This document shows positions 28,895 through 37,827 of a stretch of 64,000 nucleotides of DNA, one piece after another. Source of the stretch: Neisseria zoodegmatis (GTDB taxonomy: Bacteria > Pseudomonadota > Gammaproteobacteria > Burkholderiales > Neisseriaceae). The stretch's first letter is position 1, and each line of letters starts with the position of its first letter. The stretch lies in NCBI RefSeq assembly GCF_900187305.1, contig NZ_LT906434.1, forward strand, positions 1,550,001 to 1,614,000, given 5' to 3'. Below the pieces are notes generated by a model. It did not search any database and had not been told where the DNA came from. It saw only the letters and a program-made list of their open reading frames with translations. Position numbers and translations under genes: made by a program.

Positions 28895-29011
28895 GCTGTT
28901 TCCTGTTTCGTTTCGGTTTTTATTCAACAATCAAAGCATGTGTTGAAAAACGCATTACGGGCGTTTCAGACGGCCTTCAGTGTAGATTCCTATACATGGC
29001 AGTCTGAACAC

Positions 29012-30037
29012 TCACAACGGCCCATCGGCTTCGTAAGGCAAGCCGTTTGCTTCGGCCACTTCTTTCCAAGCCTGCAAAATCAGGCTGCCGTCGTTGTCTT
29101 TCAATAAAGCGGCATCCGACAGCATCCGCCGCCATACGCGCGCTTTGTTTAAGCCGTGCATCAAGCCTAAATAATGGCGGACGGTGTGCCGCAATAAAGC
29201 GCCTCCGCCGGCCTGAACGCGGTCGCGGCTGTATCGATACAGGCGGTGCACCAAATCGGCGTATTCGATGGGCGCTTCGTGGCTGCCGTAAAACAGCGCA
29301 TCCCAATCGCGCATAATCATGGGGTTGTGGTACGCCTCGCGCCCGACCATCACGCCGTCCACATGCTGTAAGTGGGCGGCAATCTGTTCGTTGGTGGTGA
29401 TGCCGCCGTTGATGATGATTTCCAAATCGGGAAAATCGCGCTTGAGTTGGTACACATATTCGTATTTCAACGGCGGCACTTCGCGGTTTTCTTTCGGCGA
29501 CAAGCCGTCCAGCCAAGCGTTGCGCGCATGGACGATAAACGTGGTGCACGCGGTTTTCTGCGACAGCGTGCCGACAAAATCCCGCACGGTGCTGTATTCG
29601 GTTTGGCGGTCGACGCCGATGCGGTGCTTAACCGTAACGGGAATCTGCACCGCATCCTGCATGGCTTTGATGCAGTCGGCCACCAGCTCTACTTCGTTCA
29701 TCAAACACGCGCCGAATGCACCTTTTTGCACCCGCGGGCTGGGGCAGCCGCAGTTGAGGTTGATTTCATTGTAGCCGTAGTTTTCGCCTGCTTTGGCGGC
29801 TTTGGCCAAATCGGCCGGTTCGCTGCCGCCAAGCTGCAAGGCCACCGGCTGCTCGCCTTCGTTAAACTTCAAAAAACGGTCTTGATCGCCGTGAATAATC
29901 GCGCCGGCATTGATCATTTCACTATACAGCCAAGTATAACGAGTGATTTGGCGGGCAAGGTAACGATAGTGAGTATCCGTCCAATCGAGCATGGGCGCCA
30001 CGGAAAGGCGGCGCGGCGGTAAAGAAGCAGAAGTCAT
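29012..30037 (-). CDS. dusA: tRNA-dihydrouridine(20/20a) synthase DusA
   Basis: FMN enzyme that reduces uridine in the tRNA D-loop. 341 aa, starting RRLSVAPMLDWTDTHYRYLAR, with MINAGAIIHGD (about 41-51) typical of DusA, the catalytic cysteine in NLNCGCPSPRVQKGAFGACL (Cys98), KHRIGVD and INGGITT. ATG 30037. Monocistronic; the DUS near 28967-28980 and a degenerate copy near 28999 follow it. Confidence 0.95.
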   Translation of the reverse strand: MTSASLPPRRLSVAPMLDWTDTHYRYLARQITRYTWLYSEMINAGAIIHGDQDRFLKFNEGEQPVALQLGGSEPADLAKAAKAGENYGYNEINLNCGCPSPRVQKGAFGACLMNEVELVADCIKAMQDAVQIPVTVKHRIGVDRQTEYSTVRDFVGTLSQKTACTTFIVHARNAWLDGLSPKENREVPPLKYEYVYQLKRDFPDLEIIINGGITTNEQIAAHLQHVDGVMVGREAYHNPMIMRDWDALFYGSHEAPIEYADLVHRLYRYSRDRVQAGGGALLRHTVRHYLGLMHGLNKARVWRRMLSDAALLKDNDGSLILQAWKEVAEANGLPYEADGPL

Positions 30038-30117
30038 GAAAACGCATCACATTTAAAAATCCGAAGCCGTGCATTATAAAGCTTTTGGCCTGCTTTCGTG
30101 CAAAACAGGCCGCTCGC

Positions 30118-30603
30118 TCAGCTTCCGGTGGCAACGTTGACATCTTGCGCGTTCAAAGTATCTAAAGCCTGTGGCGCGACGGCAACCAGAAAACCGCGTT
30201 TGCCGCCGTTGATGTAGATAAGGTCTAAATCGCGTATCGTGCGCTCTACATACACCGGCAATGCGGTTTTGGTGCCAAAAGGGCTGGTGCCGCCGACTAA
30301 ATAACCCGTCCATTTATTGGCCTGCTTCGGGTCGGCCGGTTCGATATGTTTCATGCCCAATTCGCGGGCGAGATTGCGGGTGGAAATCTGCTTGTCGCCG
30401 TGCATCAGCACAATCATGCCCTGTTTATGCTCGTTTTGCAGCACGATGGTTTTCACCACTTGATGCTCCGGCACGCCCAAACATTCCGCCGAGTGCGCCG
30501 TGCCTCCGTGTTCGACATAGGGATAAAGATGCGGTGTAAAAGGAATATTGTGACCGCGCAGAAAGCGGACGGCAGTCGTGATGGGGTAATCGGTTTTGCT
30601 CAT
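30118..30603 (-). CDS. ybaK: YbaK/EbsC-type Cys-tRNA(Pro) deacylase
   Basis: Hydrolyses Cys-tRNA(Pro) mischarged by prolyl-tRNA synthetase. 161 aa with YbaK features: TTAVRFLRGHNIPFTPHLYP, HQVVKTIVLQNE with the conserved lysine, and the GYLVGGTSPFGTKTALPVYV segment. ATG 30603; a DUS (AGGCCGTCTGAA) starts right before it. Divergent from the RidA gene. Confidence 0.92.
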   Translation of the reverse strand: MSKTDYPITTAVRFLRGHNIPFTPHLYPYVEHGGTAHSAECLGVPEHQVVKTIVLQNEHKQGMIVLMHGDKQISTRNLARELGMKHIEPADPKQANKWTGYLVGGTSPFGTKTALPVYVERTIRDLDLIYINGGKRGFLVAVAPQALDTLNAQDVNVATGS

Positions 30604-30791
30604 AAGGCCGTCTGAAAAAATCGTATAGAAAAATCGCCGAACCTAAACCGCTTCAATCGGCTATCGACACGCTTGACGGCGGTTAGAATATGTTGCCGGC
30701 TATGTTACCATAAGCGCCTCGACCGACACGCAGTATCTGCCTTTCGGACATTTTCAACACCGGTTTTCCTCCACGCAAAAAGGACAGCAAC

Positions 30792-31148
30792 ATGACCATC
30801 CAATACTTCGGCCAAACGCCCCGCCTTTCAGAAGCCACCGTCGCCAACGGTTTCGTTTTCCTCTCAGGCATGGTGCCGGAACGTACCGATGTCGGCGTAA
30901 CCGAACAAACCCGCGACGTGCTGGCGCAAATTGACAAATGGCTGGCCGAATGCGGTTCCGATAAAAAACACATTTTGGAAGCCACTATTTTTCTGCCAAA
31001 CTTATCCCACTACGCTGCCATGAACGAAGCTTGGGACGAATGGGTAGCCCCCGGCCACGCCCCTGCCCGCGCTTGTGTAGAAGCGAAACTGGCTAATCCC
31101 GACTGGGCTGTGGAAATCAAAGTTTCAGCCGTGCAGATTCGGAAATAA
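30792..31148 (+). CDS. RidA family protein (YjgF/YER057c/UK114)
   Basis: 118 aa. Family features: NGFVFLSGMVPE, TRDVLAQIDKWLAECGSDK, ATIFLPNLSHYAAMNEAWDEW, and the conserved arginine in PARACVEAKLANPDWAVEIK. RidA itself hydrolyses reactive enamine/imine intermediates. This sequence looks like a divergent paralogue (RutC/TdcF-like subgroup), so the substrate is open. ATG 30792 with AAGGA upstream. Convergent with hisI. Confidence 0.88.
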   Translation: MTIQYFGQTPRLSEATVANGFVFLSGMVPERTDVGVTEQTRDVLAQIDKWLAECGSDKKHILEATIFLPNLSHYAAMNEAWDEWVAPGHAPARACVEAKLANPDWAVEIKVSAVQIRK

Positions 31149-31171
31149 TTTAGGTATGGATAGATGAATCT

Positions 31172-31201
31172 AGGCCGTCTGAAAAGGTTTTCAGACGGCC
31201 T
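31172..31201. terminator. Bidirectional terminator between ridA-like gene and hisI
   Basis: AGGCCGTCTGAAAA-GG-TTTTCAGACGGCCT lies between convergent genes, with T/A tracts on both strands. Confidence 0.8.
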
Positions 31202-31204
31202 CAA

Positions 31205-31603
31205 TCAACCGTGCGTATGCCCGTAAATCTCTTTTTCGTCTTTCAATACCGCATCCACAATCTGCCACGCTCCATCGCGCCACACGCGGTAGAAGCAGCT
31301 TTCGCGGCCGGTATGGCAAGCAATGCCGCCGGCTTGGTCTATCAGCATAATCACCGCATCGCCGTCGCAATCCAAACGCAGCTCGTGCACTTTTTGCGTA
31401 TGCCCCGACTCTTCGCCTTTCATCCATTGCTTTTGGCGCGAACGGCTGTAATAGTGGGCATAACCCGTTTCGGCGGTTTTTTGCAGCGCTTCGGCGTTCA
31501 TCCAAGCCACCATCAGCACGCGCAGGGTTTCCGCGTCTTGTGCGATGGCGCAAACTAAGCCTTTTTCATCGAATTTAACGGCATCCAGCAGTGGGTTCGG
31601 CAT
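31205..31603 (-). CDS. hisI: Phosphoribosyl-AMP cyclohydrolase
   Basis: Third step of histidine synthesis. 132 aa with [30 protein letters not shown], the metal-binding [14 protein letters not shown] and the [11 protein letters not shown] motif. Only the cyclohydrolase domain is present; the HisE pyrophosphohydrolase is separate. ATG 31603 with AAGGAG about nine bases upstream. It lies about 2 kb from hisF, separated by three unrelated genes. Confidence 0.96.
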   Translation of the reverse strand: MPNPLLDAVKFDEKGLVCAIAQDAETLRVLMVAWMNAEALQKTAETGYAHYYSRSRQKQWMKGEESGHTQKVHELRLDCDGDAVIMLIDQAGGIACHTGRESCFYRVWRDGAWQIVDAVLKDEKEIYGHTHG

Positions 31604-31700
31604 GTTTGTTACTCCTTGTTTTCAGACAGCCTTGTTGTTGCAGGCTTTCTTATACGACATTTTTAAGGTTGGTGATTTTATCTTATATCTAACTGGCTGC

Positions 31701-32165
31701 TTACAGCCCCGGCACAAAACTGCCGGTTTTTGCCAAACCGCAGATTTTCCCTTTGCCGTTGGGATAGGCTTTGCCGTCGTTGCCGCGCATTTGCAGGCCT
31801 TTTTCGTGAGCGAAAAACACCATATTGTCGCCCGCCGCATCCAATTGCAGCAGGCCGTCGTCGCGCCAATGGAAGGTGCCGCGTTTTTCAGACGGCAATA
31901 CGCCGGCCACCCTGCCGACATGTCGGGTAGTCAGGCTGTAATGCAGATTATCGCGCAAAACGATGGTGGCTTCGATGTAATCGCAGTCGGCGCAAGGCAG
32001 TTCGCCGCGATAGATGCCGACCCAAGAAGCCGAATCTTTGGCGGCAACTGCGGATAAAACTTCGCGTTCGGCTTGGGATTGGCTGCTGCTTTCGGGCGCA
32101 CAGGCCGTCTGAAATAAGGCTGAGGCAAGCAGAATGTAGCGGTAGGATTTTGCGGGCATGTTCAT
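31701..32165 (-). CDS. NlpE-like lipoprotein
   Basis: 154 aa. An N-terminal signal with a probable lipobox (LFQTAC, Cys22) is followed by an NlpE N-terminal-like domain: SASWVGIYRGELPCADCDYI, including the CxxC pair CADC, and then TIVLRDNLHYSLTTRH. NlpE in enterics senses surface/lipoprotein stress and copper; here only the N-terminal domain is present. Two in-frame ATGs (32165, 32159) are possible. A DUS encodes FQTA at the lipobox, an unusual place for an uptake sequence. Confidence 0.8.
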   Translation of the reverse strand: MNMPAKSYRYILLASALFQTACAPESSSQSQAEREVLSAVAAKDSASWVGIYRGELPCADCDYIEATIVLRDNLHYSLTTRHVGRVAGVLPSEKRGTFHWRDDGLLQLDAAGDNMVFFAHEKGLQMRGNDGKAYPNGKGKICGLAKTGSFVPGL

Positions 32166-32205
32166 GAATTTACCTTTTGAAATCTGTGTTTTCAGACGGC
32201 CTCAT

Positions 32206-32964
32206 TTACTTTAAAAACGCCGCGGCCACGGCCACAACCGTCATCACAAACAAAATCGTGCGCAAGGTGTTGGGCGAAAGTTTCAGCGCAATTTTCACGC
32301 CGATCATTGAGCCGAGTATATTGCCGGCCGCCAGCACGAGGCCGACATCCCACCAAATCTGCCCCTGCACGATAAATACGGCCAATGCCACGACGGTAAA
32401 CGCCAGCGTGCACACCAGTTTCAAGGCGTTGGCGCGCAGCAGGTTGTATTGCAGCACGCCCGCCAGTACGGGCAGCAGGATAAACGCGGTGCTGGCCTGC
32501 ACAAAACCGCCGTAAATACCGACGGCAAACAGCAAAGCCGCCGAGCCGCGCGTGTCGGACACTTTGCGTTCCTGCACGTTTTGCGGCGGCAATAAAAGCT
32601 GCGGTTTGAGAAAAGTGAGCGTGGCCACGCCGAGAATGCAGACGAGCAAAGCGGGTTTCAGAATTTGATTGGGCAATACCGAAGCCAACACGGAGCCGAC
32701 CAAACCGCCGAATACCATCGGCAGCAAAATGCCGCGTAAATCGTGTGTAGGCAACGCGCCGGCGTTTCTAAACCCTCTGATGCCGGTGAGCGACTGGAAA
32801 AAAATGCCGACGCGGTTGCTGGCGTTGGCAATATCGGGCGGAACGCCGAAGGCCATCAACAGCGGCAGAATCAGATTAGAACCGCCGCCCGCCAAAATGT
32901 TGATGATGCTGGCTAAAATGCCCAGCACGGCAATCGCCGCATAATGCCAAAGGGTTAAATCCAT
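32206..32964 (-). CDS. TSUP family permease (TauE/SafE)
   Basis: 252-aa inner-membrane protein with about seven to eight helices and the TauE/SafE pattern: GILASIINILAGGGSNLILP near the N-terminus, ANASNRVGIFFQSLTG, and the second-half repeat GIYGGFVQASTAFILLPVLAG. The family exports or imports sulfur- or carbon-containing anions (sulfite, taurine, sulfoacetate); substrate not inferable. ATG 32964. DUS copies lie on both sides. Confidence 0.9.
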   Translation of the reverse strand: MDLTLWHYAAIAVLGILASIINILAGGGSNLILPLLMAFGVPPDIANASNRVGIFFQSLTGIRGFRNAGALPTHDLRGILLPMVFGGLVGSVLASVLPNQILKPALLVCILGVATLTFLKPQLLLPPQNVQERKVSDTRGSAALLFAVGIYGGFVQASTAFILLPVLAGVLQYNLLRANALKLVCTLAFTVVALAVFIVQGQIWWDVGLVLAAGNILGSMIGVKIALKLSPNTLRTILFVMTVVAVAAAFLK

Positions 32965-33019
32965 GCTGCTCCGATCTGTTTGTAGCTTGGTAGAAGCCTA
33001 CGGCTTTCAGACGGCCTGT

Positions 33020-33568
33020 TTATTTTTGGGCAAGCGTAACGATGCACGAGCCGTGAATCTGCTGGTTGGGCTGCACACTCACTTTGGCAGCGTCCAGCGG
33101 CGCGCCAGTGTAGCAGGAGAAAGCGTCCATCGAGTTTTTCGGCGAACCTTGAATCACCTTATCGCTGTATACCATGTATGAAAACACTTTACGCGCAGGG
33201 TCGTAATAGCGCATCACTTGCAGGGTTTTGAAAATAAAGCTGGAGCCTTTTTTGAAAATTTTCTGCGGTTTGGCCACTTCGGCTTCGTTGAAAGTGATTT
33301 GCGGCGCGGTCTGCACGCAGGATACGGAAGCGTCGGAAGCATCTTCTTCCAAGTTCACCGTTTCTTTCAGGCCGCCTTTTTTGGCGTAGGAAATATAGCA
33401 GGTAACGCCTTTGATTTGCGGGTCGTCGAACGCATGGATTTCAATGCGGTCGTTTTTGCCGAGCATGTTGAACACGGTGCTCGCCTCGCCGATTTTATCG
33501 GTATCCCCACCGCCGCCGCACGCGGCCAGCAGGGCAGACATCAATACAATTGGAATGAACTTTTTCAT
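33020..33568 (-). CDS. CreA family lipoprotein
   Basis: 182 aa. Lipoprotein signal MKKFIPIVLMSALLAACGGG with lipid-acceptor Cys17, then the CreA pattern: STVFNMLGKNDRIEIHAFDD, KGVTCYISYAKKGG, DASDASVSCVQTAPQITF, and YDPARKVFSYMVYSDKVIQG. E. coli CreA is a periplasmic protein of unknown function. Most CreA proteins have a cleaved signal peptide, so the lipobox is a local variation. ATG 33568 is chosen; the frame continues to 33598 through a translated DUS (RPSEKK). Confidence 0.88.
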   Translation of the reverse strand: MKKFIPIVLMSALLAACGGGGDTDKIGEASTVFNMLGKNDRIEIHAFDDPQIKGVTCYISYAKKGGLKETVNLEEDASDASVSCVQTAPQITFNEAEVAKPQKIFKKGSSFIFKTLQVMRYYDPARKVFSYMVYSDKVIQGSPKNSMDAFSCYTGAPLDAAKVSVQPNQQIHGSCIVTLAQK

Positions 33569-33625
33569 ATCGGTTTCTTTCTTTTCAGACGGCCTCAAGG
33601 GTTAAGAGGCCGTCTGAAATCAATA

Positions 33626-34393
33626 TCACAAACGCATTTCGATACCTGCCGCACGCATGGCTTCTTTGGCTTCGCGTATGCTCACTTCGCCGAAGTGGAA
33701 AATGCTGGCGGCCAGCACCGCATCGGCCTTGCCTTCTTTTACGCCTTCAATCAGGTGCTGTACGTTACCCACGCCGCCGGAAGCGATAACGGGAATATCC
33801 ACCGCTTCGCTGATGGCGCGGGTAAGCGGCAGGTTAAAGCCGATTTTGGTGCCGTCTCTGTCCATGCTGGTAAGCAGAATCTCGCCCGCCCCGCGCGCCT
33901 GCATGTTTTTCGCCCATTCGACCGCATCAATGCCGGTGGCTTTGCGTCCGCCGTGGGTAAACACTTCCCAGCGGGTGTTTTCGGGGTTGACGGCTTTGGC
34001 ATCAATCGCCACCACAATCGCTTGCGAGCCGAAAAAGCTGCTGGCTTCGTTTACCAAATCGGGGTTGGTTACGGCGGCAGTGTTGATGCTGGCTTTGTCG
34101 GCACCCGCGTTGAGCAGGCGGCGCACATCGGCTACGGAGCGCACGCCGCCGCCAACGGTGAGCGGTATAAACACTTGCGAGGCCACTTCTTCAATCACAT
34201 GCAGAATGGTGTCGCGGTTGTCGGAAGAGGCGGTGATGTCGAGAAAGGTCAGCTCGTCGGCACCTTCGTCGTTGTAGCGTTTGGCTACGTCGACCGGATT
34301 GCCCGCATCGCGCAGGCCGACGAAGTTGACACCTTTGACAACGCGGCCGTTGTCCACGTCCAAACAGGGGATAATGCGTTTTGCTAATGCCAT
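33626..34393 (-). CDS. hisF: Imidazole glycerol phosphate synthase subunit HisF
   Basis: Cyclase half of the HisH-HisF complex; closes the imidazole ring using ammonia from HisH. 255-aa TIM barrel with catalytic Asp11 ([16 protein letters not shown]), [12 protein letters not shown], the second aspartate in VVAIDAK, and ASGGVGN. ATG 34393. Upstream lies the AT-rich glycosyltransferase gene rather than another his gene. Confidence 0.97.
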   Translation of the reverse strand: MALAKRIIPCLDVDNGRVVKGVNFVGLRDAGNPVDVAKRYNDEGADELTFLDITASSDNRDTILHVIEEVASQVFIPLTVGGGVRSVADVRRLLNAGADKASINTAAVTNPDLVNEASSFFGSQAIVVAIDAKAVNPENTRWEVFTHGGRKATGIDAVEWAKNMQARGAGEILLTSMDRDGTKIGFNLPLTRAISEAVDIPVIASGGVGNVQHLIEGVKEGKADAVLAASIFHFGEVSIREAKEAMRAAGIEMRL

Positions 34394-34484
34394 TTCAGTA
34401 TATTTCTGTGTAGTTAATTACTTAATAAAACATAAAATAAAACAGATAGTGTTTAAAACGCTATCTGTAGGTTTTAATAACTGT

Positions 34485-35615
34485 TTATTTACCATCGAGC
34501 AAGTATTTATAAACTTCCAATGTTTTTTGAGCCATAATCTCGCTGGTAAAAGATGCCAAAGCTTTGTTTTGACCAGCCTCTGCGAAAGCTGCCCTTTTAT
34601 CGGCATCCAAAACAAGTTCGCTCAGATATTGCCTTAATTGGTCGGCATCGCCGTTTTCAAAAATGTATCCGGTACGACCATGCTCAATTTGTTCGTATGC
34701 GCCGCCGGTATTGCTTCTAACAACACAACAGCCCATTAACATTGCCTCCACCACCACTAAACCAAAGCCTTCGACTCGAGACGGCAGAACCATAATATCA
34801 ATAATAGGATAAATTTCCGTTAAAGGTTGGAAAGGCAGAATTTTAACTTTTTCGCTTAACTGCAATTCGTCTATGGTTTTTTTAACATTGGCGAGATAGC
34901 TTTCGGCGGAAGAACCGACAAAAACAATTTCTATTTTTTCTTTAATTTCATCCGGAAGGCCGTGAACGGCTTTCAATAAAATATCGTGTCCTTTGTTGTA
35001 CTCGAAAGAAGCCACCAAGCCGATAACGGTTTTGTCGGCAGATATATTCTGCTTCGCTTTGAAAGCAGCTTTTTCACTAGCTGTAAATTTTTTATAGTAT
35101 TTGTCTTTAGAAACGCCGTTATGGATAAGGCAGAGTTCTTTTTCGCTATAGTTATAGCGTTTTTTTAGAATGTCGTACACTTCACGGCTAATCGCGATTT
35201 CTTTATCGGCAGGATAATCCAAAATGGGCAATTTATTATCAATGCCGTGTCGGGTGCGGACAAATTTTCGTTTCAAGTATCTGGGTACAAACGACAAAAT
35301 AGGAGTATGGATATGAATGATGTCGAAGCGGTGTTTTTTGAGAACACTTTGAAATTTGATGAAGCTACGGATTAAATTAAATACATAAACAACTTTACTG
35401 GTTTTATTGATGGGAAAATCAATTTCAATGAATTTAATTCCTGTTGCAAGCAAACGGTTGAATTGTCCTGCATTTTCTGGAGAGTCTTTGTATCTGGCAC
35501 CATAAGACAACAAATAAACGTCATGTCCTTGTTTAATTAACTCTTCGGTTAAGTCAATCAGATAATTGGTTACTCCACCTAAAAAGATAACTCTGGATAC
35601 CATCGCAATCTTCAT
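34485..35615 (-). CDS. Glycosyltransferase family 4 (GT-B)
   Basis: 376 aa. The N-terminal domain starts MKIAMVSRVIFLGGVTNYLI with DIIHIHTPILSF. The C-terminal nucleotide-sugar domain has VIGLVASFEYNKGHDILLKA, LPSRVEGFGLVVVEAMLMG (EX7E-type motif) and a GGAYEQI loop. It most resembles GT4 enzymes of surface polysaccharide or LOS synthesis; donor and acceptor are unknown. The DNA is clearly more AT-rich than hisF and hisA on either side and holds no DUS, so import is likely. ATG 35615 with GGGAGAG upstream. Confidence 0.88.
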   Translation of the reverse strand: MKIAMVSRVIFLGGVTNYLIDLTEELIKQGHDVYLLSYGARYKDSPENAGQFNRLLATGIKFIEIDFPINKTSKVVYVFNLIRSFIKFQSVLKKHRFDIIHIHTPILSFVPRYLKRKFVRTRHGIDNKLPILDYPADKEIAISREVYDILKKRYNYSEKELCLIHNGVSKDKYYKKFTASEKAAFKAKQNISADKTVIGLVASFEYNKGHDILLKAVHGLPDEIKEKIEIVFVGSSAESYLANVKKTIDELQLSEKVKILPFQPLTEIYPIIDIMVLPSRVEGFGLVVVEAMLMGCCVVRSNTGGAYEQIEHGRTGYIFENGDADQLRQYLSELVLDADKRAAFAEAGQNKALASFTSEIMAQKTLEVYKYLLDGK

Positions 35616-35661
35616 GCCGCTCTCCCATCAATCAATAAAATTCCGCCTCCCTTATCCAAAG

Positions 35662-35964
35662 CTATATCCACCCGGGCAGCCGTTCGGAAAGTTGGTAAAA
35701 ACCTACCGCAGCAGCCGAAGCGATAACCATTGTAGTCACAAAGCTGTTGGAATAGCGGTTAACCAATGTTAATACGGCCGCTACATACATCCACAAAATG
35801 CCCATAACCAACACCCATTCGCCGTCGATCATGGGCATGGAGAAGTTCACACCTATGCTGATCAGCACGGCGAGAATCATGAAACTTAAACTTTCACTGA
35901 TTGCGTGAACGTCGCGGTCGTAAGACCATACTGCCCAAAAGCCAAGCAAAAAAGCCTGAAACAT
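35662..35964 (-). CDS. Small membrane protein of unknown function, 100 aa
   Basis: Starts MFQAFLLGFWAVWSYDRDVHAIS at ATG 35964, with AAGGAAA seven bases upstream; longer starts extend into hisA and a translated DUS. Three hydrophobic stretches follow: SLSFMILAVLISIGVNF, VLVMGILWMYVAAVLTLV and FVTTMVIASAAAVGFYQL. Family not recognised. It sits between hisA and the glycosyltransferase gene on the same strand. Confidence 0.7.
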   Translation of the reverse strand: MFQAFLLGFWAVWSYDRDVHAISESLSFMILAVLISIGVNFSMPMIDGEWVLVMGILWMYVAAVLTLVNRYSNSFVTTMVIASAAAVGFYQLSERLPGWI

Positions 35965-36085
35965 GTTTTTCCTTAAATTTAAGAGAGTAGTCCGTGTGTG
36001 TTTTGTTTTCGCAGGCAGAACGGGACTGGGAATTCCGTCTGCCTGCATAGCCGTTTCAGACGGCCTTTTCTTTATTGCTGTATTT

Positions 36086-36823
36086 TTATGCCAACGAATC
36101 TGCCAACTGTTGCGCTTCGGCAAAATCGATGCTGCCTTCGTAAATAGCCCGGCCGGTAATCGCGCCCGCTACACCGCTTTTTTCTACGGCACACAAGGCA
36201 CGGATGTCGTTCAAATCGGTCAGGCCGCCGGAAGCGATCACGGGGATGTTCACGGCTTCGGCCAGCTTAACGGTGGCTTCGATGTTCACGCCGCTCATCA
36301 TGCCGTCGCGGCCGATGTCGGTATAGATGATGCTGTTTACGCCGTCGTCTTCAAACTGTTTACTCAAGTCGATAACGTGATGATCGGTTACGGTTGCCCA
36401 GCCGTCGATGGCTACCATGCCGTCTTTAGCGTCCAAGCCGACGATAATGTGACCGGGGAATTGTTTGCAGGCTTCGCGTACGAACTCGGGATTTTTTACC
36501 GCCGCCGTGCCGATAATCACATCAGTCAAACCCAAATCAAGATATTTTTCAATGGTTTCCAGATTGCGGATACCGCCGCCAAGCTGCACGGGAATGTTTT
36601 TGGACACTTCTTGCAGGATTTCGGTAATGGCTTCGAGGTTTTTCGGTTTGCCTGCAAAAGCGCCGTCCAAATCCACCAAATGCAGGCGGCGCGCGCCTTG
36701 TTTAACCCAATGCAGGGCGGTTTCGGCGGGGTTGTCGGAAAACACGGTGGCTTGATCCATCAAACCTTGTTTCAGGCGCACGCAGCGGCCTTCTTTCAAA
36801 TCTATGGCGGGAATCAGTAACAT
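36086..36823 (-). CDS. hisA: Phosphoribosylformimino-5-aminoimidazole carboxamide ribotide isomerase
   Basis: Amadori isomerase of histidine synthesis. 245-aa TIM barrel: [19 protein letters not shown] with Asp8, [26 protein letters not shown] and [15 protein letters not shown] 36823. Downstream of hisH on the same strand. The stop is followed by a DUS near 36056. Confidence 0.97.
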   Translation of the reverse strand: MLLIPAIDLKEGRCVRLKQGLMDQATVFSDNPAETALHWVKQGARRLHLVDLDGAFAGKPKNLEAITEILQEVSKNIPVQLGGGIRNLETIEKYLDLGLTDVIIGTAAVKNPEFVREACKQFPGHIIVGLDAKDGMVAIDGWATVTDHHVIDLSKQFEDDGVNSIIYTDIGRDGMMSGVNIEATVKLAEAVNIPVIASGGLTDLNDIRALCAVEKSGVAGAITGRAIYEGSIDFAEAQQLADSLA

Positions 36824-36846
36824 TTTATTTCCATTGGTTTAGGTAT

Positions 36847-36887
36847 TTTCAGACGGCCTTGTAGAATGGCTTGAGGCCGTCTGAAAA
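36847..36887. terminator. Inverted DUS pair between hisH and hisA
   Basis: TTTTCAGACGGCCT and AGGCCGTCTGAAAA, 13 bases apart, in the gap between the two genes. It may reduce read-through. Confidence 0.5.
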
Positions 36888-36920
36888 AAGTGGCGCTATA
36901 TTTTATGTATTTTACACAAC

Positions 36921-37565
36921 TTACCCATTCCAGCGTAAAAAATTACGCAGGAGCAACAAGCCGCCGTCGTGGCTTTTTTCGGTGTGGAATTGGGTGGCAA
37001 ACACGTTGTCTTTGCCGACGATACAGGCAAACTCGTCGGGATAGGCGCTGGTGCCGAGTACGATGTCGTTATCGGCGGGCGCAAAATAGTAGCTGTGCAC
37101 GAAATAAAAACGGGTGTCTTGCGGAATATCTTGGAACAGCGGATGAGCTTGCGTTTGGTGTACGTTGTTCCAGCCCATGTGGGGCACTTTCAGTTTGCAG
37201 CCCTCTTCGTCGTGAAGATTGGCGGCAAAGCGTTTGACGTCGCCTTTAAACCAACCCAAACCGGCGGTGTCGCCCTCTTCGCTGTGGTCAAACAAAAGCT
37301 GTGCGCCCACGCAGATGCCGAAGAAAGGTTTGTTTTTGAGGCCGTCTGAAACCGCTTCGCCCAAGCCGCTTTTTTTCAGGGCGTTCATACAGTCGGGCAT
37401 GGCGCCCTGCCCCGGAAAAATGATTTTATCGGCGGCAAAAACCTCTTCGGGGCGGTCGGTGAGTTTGATTTCGGCCTCAACTCCGGCAAGTTTTTGCGCG
37501 GCCAGCACGGATTTAAGCACGGAATGCAGATTACCCATACCGTAATCTACGATGGCGATGTTCAT
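36921..37565 (-). CDS. hisH: Imidazole glycerol phosphate synthase subunit HisH
   Basis: Class I glutamine amidotransferase that feeds ammonia to HisF. 214 aa: MNIAIVDYGMGNLHSVLKSV, FPGQGAMPDCM, the nucleophile Cys85 in FFGICVGAQLLF, and the FATQFHTEKSHDGG His/Glu region. ATG 37565 with AAAGGA upstream. An in-frame DUS near 37340 reads SDGL in this gene. It is the first gene of the minus-strand his run and is divergent from dapC. Confidence 0.96.
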   Translation of the reverse strand: MNIAIVDYGMGNLHSVLKSVLAAQKLAGVEAEIKLTDRPEEVFAADKIIFPGQGAMPDCMNALKKSGLGEAVSDGLKNKPFFGICVGAQLLFDHSEEGDTAGLGWFKGDVKRFAANLHDEEGCKLKVPHMGWNNVHQTQAHPLFQDIPQDTRFYFVHSYYFAPADNDIVLGTSAYPDEFACIVGKDNVFATQFHTEKSHDGGLLLLRNFLRWNG

Positions 37566-37827
37566 GTGGAAGTATCCTTTCAGACGGCCTGAAACCTCTG
37601 TTGCGCCGCCGTTATCCGATGCGGCGGGCGTACTGAGATTCCTGATTTTTTTGTTTGCCGCATCATAGCAGAAATTAACACTTCCTCGGAATATGCGCCA
37701 TGAAAAGAAACGGCAGCAGCGTTTTTTTTGCACGAGCGTTTTATCCGCCTGCCCTCATGGCCGAATAATGCTAAGATACGCTTTCTTTAACATAACTTAT
37801 CGGACATGCGCCGAACCATCCCACACC

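Noticed and set aside
33218-34387. 389-aa frame opposite creA-like and hisF
   Set aside because: Antisense shadow spanning two well-supported genes.
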